Origin: Methanothrix sp.
GTDB lineage: Archaea; Halobacteriota; Methanosarcinia; Methanotrichales; Methanotrichaceae
Assembly: GCA_028679775.1 (NCBI GenBank)
Contig: JAJRAX010000005.1
Coordinates: forward strand, 1 to 21,199
Reading direction: 5' to 3'
DNA: 21,199 nucleotides
Shown here: positions 7,188 through 13,664 of the stretch, one piece after another
Layout: every line of letters begins with the position of its first letter
Numbering within the stretch: position 1 is the first letter of the stretch
Position numbers and translations under genes: made by a program
The notes under the pieces: model-generated
What the model was told of the DNA's origin: nothing
The model's database searches: none
What the model saw: the letters and a program-made list of their open reading frames with translations, nothing else

Positions 7188-8741
7188 TTGAAGAGAATAG
7201 ATCTAATTGTCAAAGGACTTCTATTATTGGCGATAACGCTGCTGATCTCCGGCTCCGGATGCGCAGATGAGAACGTGCCGATCTACACCATTGGTGACAC
7301 CACCGGCGATTGGGGATTTCCTTCGCCTTATGGACATTATGCTCGTGGTCCAGGGTACATAAGGATGAGCCTTATCTTCGATACGCTGGTCTGGAAAGAT
7401 GATCGCGGATATGTTCCTGCTCTGGCCGAGAGCTGGCAGATGGAAGGAAACGACGCATATGTCTTCAACTTGAGAAAGAACGTCACCTGGAATGACGGTG
7501 AGGTGTTCACCGCCAATGATGTTGTCTTCACCATTGACTACATCAAGCAGCACCCCTATTCGTGGGTAAACTCCAACCCCATAAAAGCGGCTGAAGCTCT
7601 GGATGACTATACTGTGAAGATCTTCCTGAATTATTCATATGCTCCTTTCCTGGAAATGATAGCGGGCACTCTTCCGATTCTTCCGGAGCATATCTACGAG
7701 GGTGTCAGCAATCCGGATGAGTTCCAGGACGACGACGCTCTTGTCGGCACAGGCCCATACAAGCTCGTGAATTACGACAAGACGCAAGGGACGTATCTCT
7801 ACGAGGCCTATGACGACTACTACCTAGGCTCTCCGAATGTGAAACAGATCCGGTTCGTGAAGATAAGCAATGAAATGGCAGCAGCCGCTTTAGAAAATGG
7901 TGACGTTGATGCTGTCGGTGTACCCGCAGAGACTGCGGATCAGCTCAAGACGGTCGGCTTTGTGGTTCTTGAGGGACCACGTGATGGAATCGCCAAGATC
8001 ATGGTCAACCACAAGAAAGAGCCTTTTTCGGACACCAGGTTCAGGCAGGCGCTGTATTATGCAATCGATCGCCAGGCTCTTGTGGACAACGCACTTCGCG
8101 GCTATGGCATCATCGCCAGCTCCGGGCTTTTCTCTCCGGATAGCGAGTGGTACAATCCAGAGGTCGAGCAGTACGATTATGACATGACCAAAGCGAAAGA
8201 TCTGATGTCTGAGATGGGCTACGCCACAGACGGGCAGTATTTCTCCAAGGCCGGCCAGACTCTTGAGATAGAGATGCTGGTTACCTCCTCAAACGAGCGT
8301 GTGGGTGAGATGATACGACAGCAACTCGATGCAGCCGGATTCAAGGTCAACCTGCGCAGCGTAGACTCAAAGACCCTCGACAGCCTTGTTGGTGAATGGA
8401 ACTTCGATCTCGCCCTGAACAGCCACGGCGGCATGGGGGGAGATCCAGAAATTCTCAACAGGATCATCGGCGAGGGCTATGCATTCAACAGCGCCCGCTA
8501 CACGGCAGATGAAAAGCTCAACGATCTCTTGAGTGACGAAGTCAGTGAGATGGACCCTGCCAAGAGAAAAGAGTTGGTATTCGAGGTCGAGGCTGTCCAT
8601 GCCCAGGATCTTCCATCTTTGCCCCTGTACTATTCGAATTCGTACTGGGCTCATGACGGCAAGGTGGATGCCTACTACACCAAGCAGGGAGTTGCCAACG
8701 GCATACCAATAGCTCAGAATAAGCTGTCTTTTGCGAAATGA
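7188..8741 (+). CDS. ABC substrate-binding protein, SBP_bac_5 (peptide/nickel) family
   Basis: This exported receptor (517 aa) should capture ligand for the permeases at 3429-5265. The TTG start is set by GGAGGA. Residues 1-24 are a signal peptide with a possible lipobox at SGSGC25, so it may be lipid-anchored; Gly at -3 makes that call weak. Family landmarks are LIFDTLVWKDDRGYVPALA (62-80), FNLRKNVTWNDGEVFTANDV (93-112), GTGPYKLVNY and RFRQALYYAIDR. It is full length for the family. Members bind oligopeptides, nickel chelates, heme and other ligands, and sequence alone does not separate them. Its neighbours (secreted FmdE protein before, CooC after) favour a metal complex. A hairpin plus T-run follows the gene. 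Confidence 0.92.
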   Translation: MKRIDLIVKGLLLLAITLLISGSGCADENVPIYTIGDTTGDWGFPSPYGHYARGPGYIRMSLIFDTLVWKDDRGYVPALAESWQMEGNDAYVFNLRKNVTWNDGEVFTANDVVFTIDYIKQHPYSWVNSNPIKAAEALDDYTVKIFLNYSYAPFLEMIAGTLPILPEHIYEGVSNPDEFQDDDALVGTGPYKLVNYDKTQGTYLYEAYDDYYLGSPNVKQIRFVKISNEMAAAALENGDVDAVGVPAETADQLKTVGFVVLEGPRDGIAKIMVNHKKEPFSDTRFRQALYYAIDRQALVDNALRGYGIIASSGLFSPDSEWYNPEVEQYDYDMTKAKDLMSEMGYATDGQYFSKAGQTLEIEMLVTSSNERVGEMIRQQLDAAGFKVNLRSVDSKTLDSLVGEWNFDLALNSHGGMGGDPEILNRIIGEGYAFNSARYTADEKLNDLLSDEVSEMDPAKRKELVFEVEAVHAQDLPSLPLYYSNSYWAHDGKVDAYYTKQGVANGIPIAQNKLSFAK

Positions 8742-8764
8742 GATCTAACAAATGAAGGCAAGCC

Positions 8765-8794
8765 GGCAAGCGATCACAGCTTGCCATTCTTTTT
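8765..8794 (+). terminator. Hairpin plus T-run between the receptor and cooC
   Basis: GGCAAGC (8765-8771) pairs perfectly with GCTTGCC (8779-8785) across a 7-nt loop, followed by TTCTTTTT (8787-8794). It lies 24 nt after the receptor stop and 17 nt before the cooC start, so it could terminate the transcript or lower cooC expression by partial read-through. Confidence 0.6.
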
Positions 8795-8810
8795 GTCTGG
8801 AGAAATGGAA

Positions 8811-9560
8811 ATGAAGATATTGATTTGCGGAAAAGGCGGAAGCGGAAAGAGCACAGTATCAGCACTATTGGCCCGAGAACTCTCAAAGAACGCAGACCGC
8901 GTCCTGGTGGTTGATACCGATGAATCCAACTTTGGGCTCTACAAGCAACTGGGTTTTGAGCAGCCCCGTGACTTCATGGAACATCTTGGGGGAAAGAAAT
9001 CTCTGACTGAGATATTGATGAAGTTCATCCGATCCGAAGGAAGAGAAGACCTGAAGATCCTGGATGAATTCGCTCCGGAAGACATTCCCAAGGAGCTCAT
9101 AGTCGGAGACGACGAGATAAAACTGATTGCCATCGGCAAAATTCATGAGTTTGATGAGGGCTGTGCCTGTCCGATGGGTGCACTTGCGAGGGAGTTTCTC
9201 GAAAAGCTCAAGGCCGACAGCTGGAACGTGGTAGTGGATACTGATGCAGGAATTGAGCATTTCGGTCGAGGCGTTGAGGCGGGCTGCGACAAGATCGTGG
9301 TTGTCGTAGATCCAAGCTTTGAGTCCGTCCAGCTCTCCGCCAAGATCTCAGAGATGGGTGCCAAGATTGGAAAGCCCGTCTATTTCATCCTCAATAAGAT
9401 GGATGAGAAGTCTCAGGAGCTGTCAAATCTGGTGGACAAATCTAGGGTGATTGGGACTGTGCCCTTTGATCAAGAGGTCTTCAAGGCCTGTCTGAAGGGT
9501 GAGAGAATACCCGCGATACCAGGGATAAAGCCAATAGTTGATCGACTGCTTGCAGCTTGA
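8811..9560 (+). CDS. cooC: CooC-type ATPase for nickel insertion into CO dehydrogenase
   Basis: This 249-aa cytoplasmic P-loop ATPase belongs to the MinD/CooC group. It has the deviant Walker A GKGGSGKST (7-15) with the signature Lys8, DTDESN (35-40), and DTDAGIEHFGRG (143-154). The CooC metal-binding pair Cys118-x-Cys120 lies in GCACPMG. Characterised CooC proteins bind nickel at the CxC of a dimer and use ATP to help build the Ni-Fe-S C-cluster of CO dehydrogenase, which acetate-using methanogens need as part of CODH/ACS. The ATG at 8811 is chosen because GGAG (8799-8802) is 8 nt upstream; the frame is open further 5' but without a ribosome site. It lies downstream of a transporter receptor and 9 nt before the flavin-reductase gene. 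The specific nickel role is inferred from the family. Confidence 0.88.
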   Translation: MKILICGKGGSGKSTVSALLARELSKNADRVLVVDTDESNFGLYKQLGFEQPRDFMEHLGGKKSLTEILMKFIRSEGREDLKILDEFAPEDIPKELIVGDDEIKLIAIGKIHEFDEGCACPMGALAREFLEKLKADSWNVVVDTDAGIEHFGRGVEAGCDKIVVVVDPSFESVQLSAKISEMGAKIGKPVYFILNKMDEKSQELSNLVDKSRVIGTVPFDQEVFKACLKGERIPAIPGIKPIVDRLLAA

Positions 9561-9569
9561 GAGGAATAT

Positions 9570-10172
9570 ATGATATTAAAAGCCAGTCAAAGGGAGAATA
9601 TCTTGCCCCTTCCAATAGTTCTGATCTCCACTATTTCTAAAGAGGGGATTAGAAATGCTGCCCCCTGGTCGAATTTTACGCCAATCCTTCGACCCCTGGA
9701 CGAGATCGTTCTCGCATCCTGGATCAAGCGAGACACATTGAACAACATTCGTCAGACTGGAGAGTTCGTGGCAAATATCCCGCCGGTTGGTATGGAAGAC
9801 GCTGTGATGGTCTGTGCCAGAAACTATCCTCCTGAGGTGGATGAGTTTGAAGAGGCAGATCTCAAAGCTCGTCCTTCGGTGAGGGTCAAGGCACCAGGAA
9901 TTGATGGCTGCCTGGCCTGGGCTGAGTGCACCCTCCAAGAGGAGATTGTGCGAGATAAATTCGTATTGGTCATAGGCAAGGTAGTGCACCTGGAGGTTGA
10001 CGATCGGTTCTTCAGTGTCCAGGGCGAGATGGACTTCCAAAGAGCAAAGCCTATGGGTGTGATACTGGGCCAGAATGGCATGAGCTTTACTTATCCTGAA
10101 TTTTCCGGAAGGCATGCTGAATACAAAGAGATGTTTCAAAGCCCTGCGATCCGGAAAAAGCAGTCCGTGTGA
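9570..10172 (+). CDS. Flavin reductase-like (FMN-binding split-barrel) protein
   Basis: This 200-aa cytoplasmic protein resembles the flavin-reductase-like/flavoredoxin family that binds FMN in a split barrel. Landmarks are PLPIVLISTISKEGIRNAAP (13-32), where the backbone contacts flavin in this fold, and the NIRQTGEFVANIP segment (60-72). The C-terminal part contains FSVQGEMDFQRAKPMGVILG. Members reduce flavins or pass electrons to partner proteins. Its start lies 9 nt after the cooC stop with GAGGAA just upstream, so the two genes are very likely co-transcribed. A redox role in metal-cluster assembly would fit this but is inference. The partner and substrate are unknown. Confidence 0.85.
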   Translation: MILKASQRENILPLPIVLISTISKEGIRNAAPWSNFTPILRPLDEIVLASWIKRDTLNNIRQTGEFVANIPPVGMEDAVMVCARNYPPEVDEFEEADLKARPSVRVKAPGIDGCLAWAECTLQEEIVRDKFVLVIGKVVHLEVDDRFFSVQGEMDFQRAKPMGVILGQNGMSFTYPEFSGRHAEYKEMFQSPAIRKKQSV

Positions 10173-10225
10173 AATGCAGAAGAAATGGGCCGTTTGATCC
10201 GAGACAACCAGAAAGGGCAAAGCAG

Positions 10226-10233
10226 TTATATCC
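10226..10233 (+). promoter_or_regulatory. TATA box implying a leaderless amrS mRNA
   Basis: TTATATCC is centred about 30 nt before the ATG at 10260, putting the transcript start within a few nt of the start codon. No Shine-Dalgarno site precedes that ATG. Confidence 0.5.
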
Positions 10234-10259
10234 AATAAACGCCCAATATTCAATCGATT

Positions 10260-11297
10260 ATGATCATCAATCGTGAGATAGAAAGCTCCGAGGTCGTTCG
10301 AGATGCCCAGTTCTGGGATAAGCAGGATGGCATCGTTCAGTGTGGCCTCTGTCATCAGAATTGTCGCATCCGGCCTGATCATCGGGGATTGTGCGGCGTC
10401 CGGGAGAACCAGAATGGCAATCTCATAACCCTGGTATACGGAAAGCTGGTGGCTGCCAATGTCGATCCGATTGAGAAGAAGCCGTTATTTCATTTTTTGC
10501 CTGGAAGCCTCGCGTATTCAATAGCTACTGCGGGCTGCAACTTCCGTTGCCTGCACTGCCAGAACTCCGACATATCTCAACTGCCGAGAGAGGCCGGAAG
10601 GATACCCGGAGACTATGTCGCTGCCGAGAAGGTTGTGGCTGACGCAACTGACATAGGCTGTGAGTCCATCGCCTATACCTATACCGAGCCCACAGTCTTC
10701 TTCGAGTATGCCTTTGATGTGGCGACACTTGCTCGTCAATCTGGCCTCAAGAACGTCTTTGTCAGCAACGGCTACATCGAAGAGGAACCGGCCCAAAAGA
10801 TCATCCCTCTCCTGGATGCAATCAACATCGATCTGAAAGGCGACGACCAGTTCTACAAGAAGGTCTGCGGAGCACGGATCGAGCCCGTTGAGGAAAACAT
10901 TGAGCTATTCTGGAAGAAGGGCGTCTGGGTGGAGGTTACTACTCTTATCATCCCAGGCTACAACGACTCGCCGGAAGTCCTGGAGGAGCTTGCCGGCTTT
11001 TTGGCTGGAGTTAGCCCGGACATGCCCTGGCACATCTCCGCCTTCTATCCCATGTACAAGATGAGTGATGTTCCTCGTACTGGAATTGAGTCGCTGCGCC
11101 GGGCGATCGATGCTGGAGAGCGAGCCGGACTCAAATACGTCTACGCTGGTAATATCCCTGGTGTTAGCGAGAACACGCTCTGTCCGGGCTGCAAAGAGAC
11201 GGAGATCGAGAGGCAGGGATACAGGATAATGAGAAATTCGGTGAGAGACGGGCACTGCTCGCAGTGCGGCTCGCCTCTGGCTGGCGTCTGGTCCTAG
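10260..11297 (+). CDS. amrS: AmmeMemoRadiSam-system radical SAM enzyme
   Basis: This 345-aa protein is of the radical SAM type, with the 4Fe-4S triad Cys93-x3-Cys97-x2-Cys100 (CNFRCLHC). A cysteine-rich N-terminus (CGLCHQNC, 28-35, then Cys45) resembles the pyruvate-formate-lyase activase-like family annotated as AmmeMemoRadiSam system radical SAM protein. The C-terminus has two further pairs, CPGC and CSQC, that look like a zinc ribbon. The usual partners, MEMO and AMMECR1 homologs, are not in this window. The reaction is not established. The ATG at 10260 lacks a ribosome site but lies about 30 nt after a TATA box. It ends 50 nt before ribBA. Other glycyl-radical-activase-like functions are possible, but the overall Cys layout favours this call. 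Confidence 0.88.
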   Translation: MIINREIESSEVVRDAQFWDKQDGIVQCGLCHQNCRIRPDHRGLCGVRENQNGNLITLVYGKLVAANVDPIEKKPLFHFLPGSLAYSIATAGCNFRCLHCQNSDISQLPREAGRIPGDYVAAEKVVADATDIGCESIAYTYTEPTVFFEYAFDVATLARQSGLKNVFVSNGYIEEEPAQKIIPLLDAINIDLKGDDQFYKKVCGARIEPVEENIELFWKKGVWVEVTTLIIPGYNDSPEVLEELAGFLAGVSPDMPWHISAFYPMYKMSDVPRTGIESLRRAIDAGERAGLKYVYAGNIPGVSENTLCPGCKETEIERQGYRIMRNSVRDGHCSQCGSPLAGVWS

Positions 11298-11313
11298 ATG
11301 CCAGCACAAAACT

Positions 11314-11337
11314 CTTAAGTATTGAGCAGCACTGCTC
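11314..11337 (+). promoter_or_regulatory. ribBA promoter with an embedded inverted repeat
   Basis: A TATA-like CTTAAGTAT (11314-11322) is followed at once by GAGCAG-CA-CTGCTC (11324-11337), a perfect 6+6 inverted repeat lying between the TATA box and the start codon at 11348. A protein bound there would block initiation. No Shine-Dalgarno site is visible, so the mRNA may be leaderless. Confidence 0.5.
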
Positions 11338-11347
11338 CTCTTCTTAT

Positions 11348-12556
11348 ATGTCATTTTGCTCGGTAGAGGAAGCGATTTCAGATATCCAGGCTGGACGTTT
11401 TATAATCGTTCTGGACGATGAGAACCGTGAGAATGAGGGCGACCTCGTGATAGCCGCGGAAAAGGCTACTCCTGAGGCCATTAACTTCATGGTCCGACAC
11501 GCTCGAGGTCTGGTCTGCATGCCAATGACAAGAGAGAGGCTTGATGAGCTGGAGCTGCCTCTCATGACTGCCCAAAACACTGAGTCCATGCATACTGCTT
11601 TTACCCTGTCTGTTGATGCCAAGTTCAACACCACTACCGGTATTTCCGCTTTTGATCGAGCTACAACTGTCCAGACACTTATTGATCCCAAAACCAGGCG
11701 CAGCGACATTGTCACTCCAGGGCACCTCTTCCCGCTGCGGTCCAAAGAGGGCGGAGTCTTGCGACGAACCGGGCACACCGAGGCATGCATCGACTTGGCC
11801 CGGCTGGCGGGCCTCTATCCGGCTGGCGTCATCTGCGAGATCATGAATGAGGACGGCAGCATGGCCAGGCTCTCTGAGCTGGAAAAATTTGCTGAGGAGC
11901 ATGGCCTGAAGATGCTCACCATTGAGAGCCTGATCAGCTACCGCATGAAACAGGAGTGCCTCATCAGGAAGGTCGCTGACGTGAGCATGCCAACCGTTTA
12001 TGGAGACTTCCGGGCCATAGGATATGAGTCCATTCTGGACGGACAATGCCACGTCGCCCTGGTGGCCGGAGATCCCACTGCTTCCAATGCCCTCGTCAGA
12101 GTTCATTCGGAGTGCCTGACGGGCGATGTCTTCTCATCCAAACGCTGCGACTGCGGTGACCAGATGCGCCAGGCACTGCGCCTCATCAGCGAGAACGGAA
12201 ACGGTGTCCTGGTTTACATGCGCCAGGAGGGCAGGGGAATTGGTCTTGCCAATAAGCTACGCGCCTACGCCCTGCAGGACGCGGGTTCAGATACCGTGGA
12301 GGCCAACAATGAACTGGGCTACCCCGCGGACCTCCGAGATTACGGCATAGGAGCCCAGATTCTTGTCGATCTGGGCATCAAGGAGATACGACTCTTGACC
12401 AACAACCCCCGAAAGGTCATCGGCCTCGAAGGCTACGGCATGAAGATAGTTGAGCGAGTCCCGCTGGAGATCGAGCCCAACAGCGTCAATAGAAGATACC
12501 TGGAGACAAAAAGGGACAAGATGCATCACTTCCTTCTCCAAGACGACCTGCCTTGA
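11348..12556 (+). CDS. ribBA: Bifunctional DHBP synthase / GTP cyclohydrolase II (RibBA)
   Basis: This 402-aa cytoplasmic enzyme is for riboflavin synthesis. Residues about 1-203 are 3,4-dihydroxy-2-butanone-4-phosphate synthase, with [10 protein letters not shown] (23-32), TTTGIS (95-100), the [11 protein letters not shown] region (120-130) and TGHTEA (141-146). Residues about 205-397 are GTP cyclohydrolase II: zinc ligands Cys256, Cys267 and Cys269 have the same 11/2 spacing as E. coli RibA, followed by RQEGRGIGL (292-300) and NNPRK (352-356). Both halves look intact. The ATG at 11348 starts the RibB domain; the frame is open to 11264, but that stretch lies inside the previous gene. Most methanogens open GTP with ArfA/GTP cyclohydrolase III instead, so this fusion may have come from bacteria. 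Its stop codon abuts that of the convergent hsp20. Confidence 0.95.
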   Translation: MSFCSVEEAISDIQAGRFIIVLDDENRENEGDLVIAAEKATPEAINFMVRHARGLVCMPMTRERLDELELPLMTAQNTESMHTAFTLSVDAKFNTTTGISAFDRATTVQTLIDPKTRRSDIVTPGHLFPLRSKEGGVLRRTGHTEACIDLARLAGLYPAGVICEIMNEDGSMARLSELEKFAEEHGLKMLTIESLISYRMKQECLIRKVADVSMPTVYGDFRAIGYESILDGQCHVALVAGDPTASNALVRVHSECLTGDVFSSKRCDCGDQMRQALRLISENGNGVLVYMRQEGRGIGLANKLRAYALQDAGSDTVEANNELGYPADLRDYGIGAQILVDLGIKEIRLLTNNPRKVIGLEGYGMKIVERVPLEIEPNSVNRRYLETKRDKMHHFLLQDDLP

Positions 12557-13057
12557 TCAGTCAATCGTTATTCGTTTCCTGGTGGTGACGACCTCTTTGG
12601 GAATGGCAATCCTCAGCACGCCATCCGCGAGCCTTGCCACCGCCGACTCCATTTTAACTCCGGCAGGAAGCGATACAGTCCTCTCGAACTTCTTGTAAGT
12701 GCGTTCGCGTTTGTGGTAATTTTTTTCTGAGATCTCTGTCTCCGTCTTTCTCTCTGCCACCACTGACAGATCGTTGTCTGATATGACGATATCAACATCC
12801 TTCTTGTCTATGCCCGGCAGATCCATGGTGACGATAATCTCTTCATCAGTCTCCTGTACGTCTGCCAGAGGCCGGATCATGCTTTGCTGATCCCCCGTCA
12901 CATCGACCTCCTGCATCAGCTCGCCCATCCGCTTTTGCATCCGCTCCATTTCATCGATGTATTTGGATTCAAGGTTTGTGAGGCCCAGATCATCCATCAG
13001 TCGGTTCATCCTCTTCTGCAGCTTCTTCAGCTCCTCGGCGGCTACCAATCCTGTCAT
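12557..13057 (-). CDS. Small heat-shock protein (Hsp20/alpha-crystallin)
   Basis: This 166-aa cytoplasmic holdase chaperone has an alpha-crystallin domain at residues about 62-155, with the hallmark ARLADGVLRIAIPK (141-154), and a C-terminal ITI motif (163-165) that normally docks between subunits. The N-terminal 50 residues are rich in Met, Lys, Glu and Leu in a heptad-like pattern (KKLQKRMNRLMDDL, DEMERMQKRMGEL) and may form a coiled coil. The ATG at 13057 follows a short leader with GGTG and a strong TATA-like box at 13087-13100, placing the transcript start near 13068. The gene is convergent with ribBA and downstream of tsr3 on the same strand, but appears to have its own promoter. Confidence 0.93.
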   Translation of the reverse strand: MTGLVAAEELKKLQKRMNRLMDDLGLTNLESKYIDEMERMQKRMGELMQEVDVTGDQQSMIRPLADVQETDEEIIVTMDLPGIDKKDVDIVISDNDLSVVAERKTETEISEKNYHKRERTYKKFERTVSLPAGVKMESAVARLADGVLRIAIPKEVVTTRKRITID

Positions 13058-13086
13058 AAAAACACCGTAATAGTAAATGCGTCTAC

Positions 13087-13100
13087 CGCTTATATTTATT
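13087..13100 (-). promoter_or_regulatory. TATA box of hsp20, overlapping the tsr3 stop codon
   Basis: On the minus strand the sequence reads AATAAATATAAGCG. The TAA at 13096-13098 is the tsr3 stop and also part of the TATA element. The spacing to the hsp20 ATG (about 40 nt) fits a short leader. Confidence 0.6.
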
Positions 13101-13587
13101 GCGATAGATATGCATTTTGAATCTGCACGACCTCTAAAGAGTTTTTTGCGGCAGCGTATTCCAAAAGGGGCTCCCGGTTCAGCTCCAAAAAGACGTGTCC
13201 CCAGTTGAATTTTGACAAGATCTGCTCAGCCTGAGATGGCTGCCCCAATATGAAAAGACCTGCCGCCAGGGCTTCTACTGTGGAGAGCTTGAAGGGCTTG
13301 CCATAATTTACAGGATTGGCAGCAACCAGGAATGGCAGAGCCCTTTGATTGAGGCTGAGTCGGCCAAAGACCTCCTCAGCATGGGCCCAGCTACAGTCCA
13401 AGGCAGCTAAGCCCCTGGCCCCCCGGTCCTCCGGGGAGAGGGCCTTCTCTGAGAACGGGCTTAAAACCAGGAAAGGCCGAAGTTGGTTGACATGAGTTGT
13501 CAAGCGAACCAAATCGAAGCGAGCCAGCTTTTTGCCTGAGCACTTCTTGGGGTCGCACTGGTTTGCATGGTAAACCAAAAGTTGCAT
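13096..13587 (-). CDS. tsr3: Tsr3, 16S rRNA aminocarboxypropyltransferase
   Basis: This 163-aa protein resembles Tsr3 (formerly DUF367), which transfers the 3-amino-3-carboxypropyl group of SAM to a small-subunit rRNA nucleotide late in ribosome assembly. Signature segments are [18 protein letters not shown] (8-25), [12 protein letters not shown] (83-94) and [20 protein letters not shown] (104-123). The length is near the archaeal norm. The ATG at 13587 has no strong ribosome site (GGTGG is 12 nt away). It is divergent from valS across 77 nt, so both promoters must lie in that gap. Its stop overlaps the hsp20 TATA box. Confidence 0.92.
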   Translation of the reverse strand: MQLLVYHANQCDPKKCSGKKLARFDLVRLTTHVNQLRPFLVLSPFSEKALSPEDRGARGLAALDCSWAHAEEVFGRLSLNQRALPFLVAANPVNYGKPFKLSTVEALAAGLFILGQPSQAEQILSKFNWGHVFLELNREPLLEYAAAKNSLEVVQIQNAYLSQ

Positions 13588-13664
13588 ATTGCTATTGGTC
13601 CACCGATAATCCTATTAACATTGTGTTCAACTGCCTAGCTAGCCATTGAGCGAGGAGCTTTCTG
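13588..13664. promoter_or_regulatory. Divergent promoter region of tsr3 and valS
   Basis: This 77-nt AT-rich gap has candidate TATA-like sequences around 13586-13593 (CATATTGC) and 13609-13618 (CCTATTAACA). The valS ribosome site GAGGAG (13652-13657) lies 7 nt before its ATG. Confidence 0.4.

Noticed and set aside
9576..10382. 268-codon open frame on the minus strand
   Set aside because: It is antisense to the flavin-reductase gene and the start of amrS, with no family resemblance and no ribosome site.
11264..11347. N-terminal extension of RibBA
   Set aside because: It overlaps the amrS coding end, has no ribosome site, and RibB proteins start close to the SVEEAI segment.
11378..12106. 242-codon open frame on the minus strand
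   Set aside because: It is antisense to the RibB domain of ribBA, whose motifs are complete. It is a codon-bias shadow.
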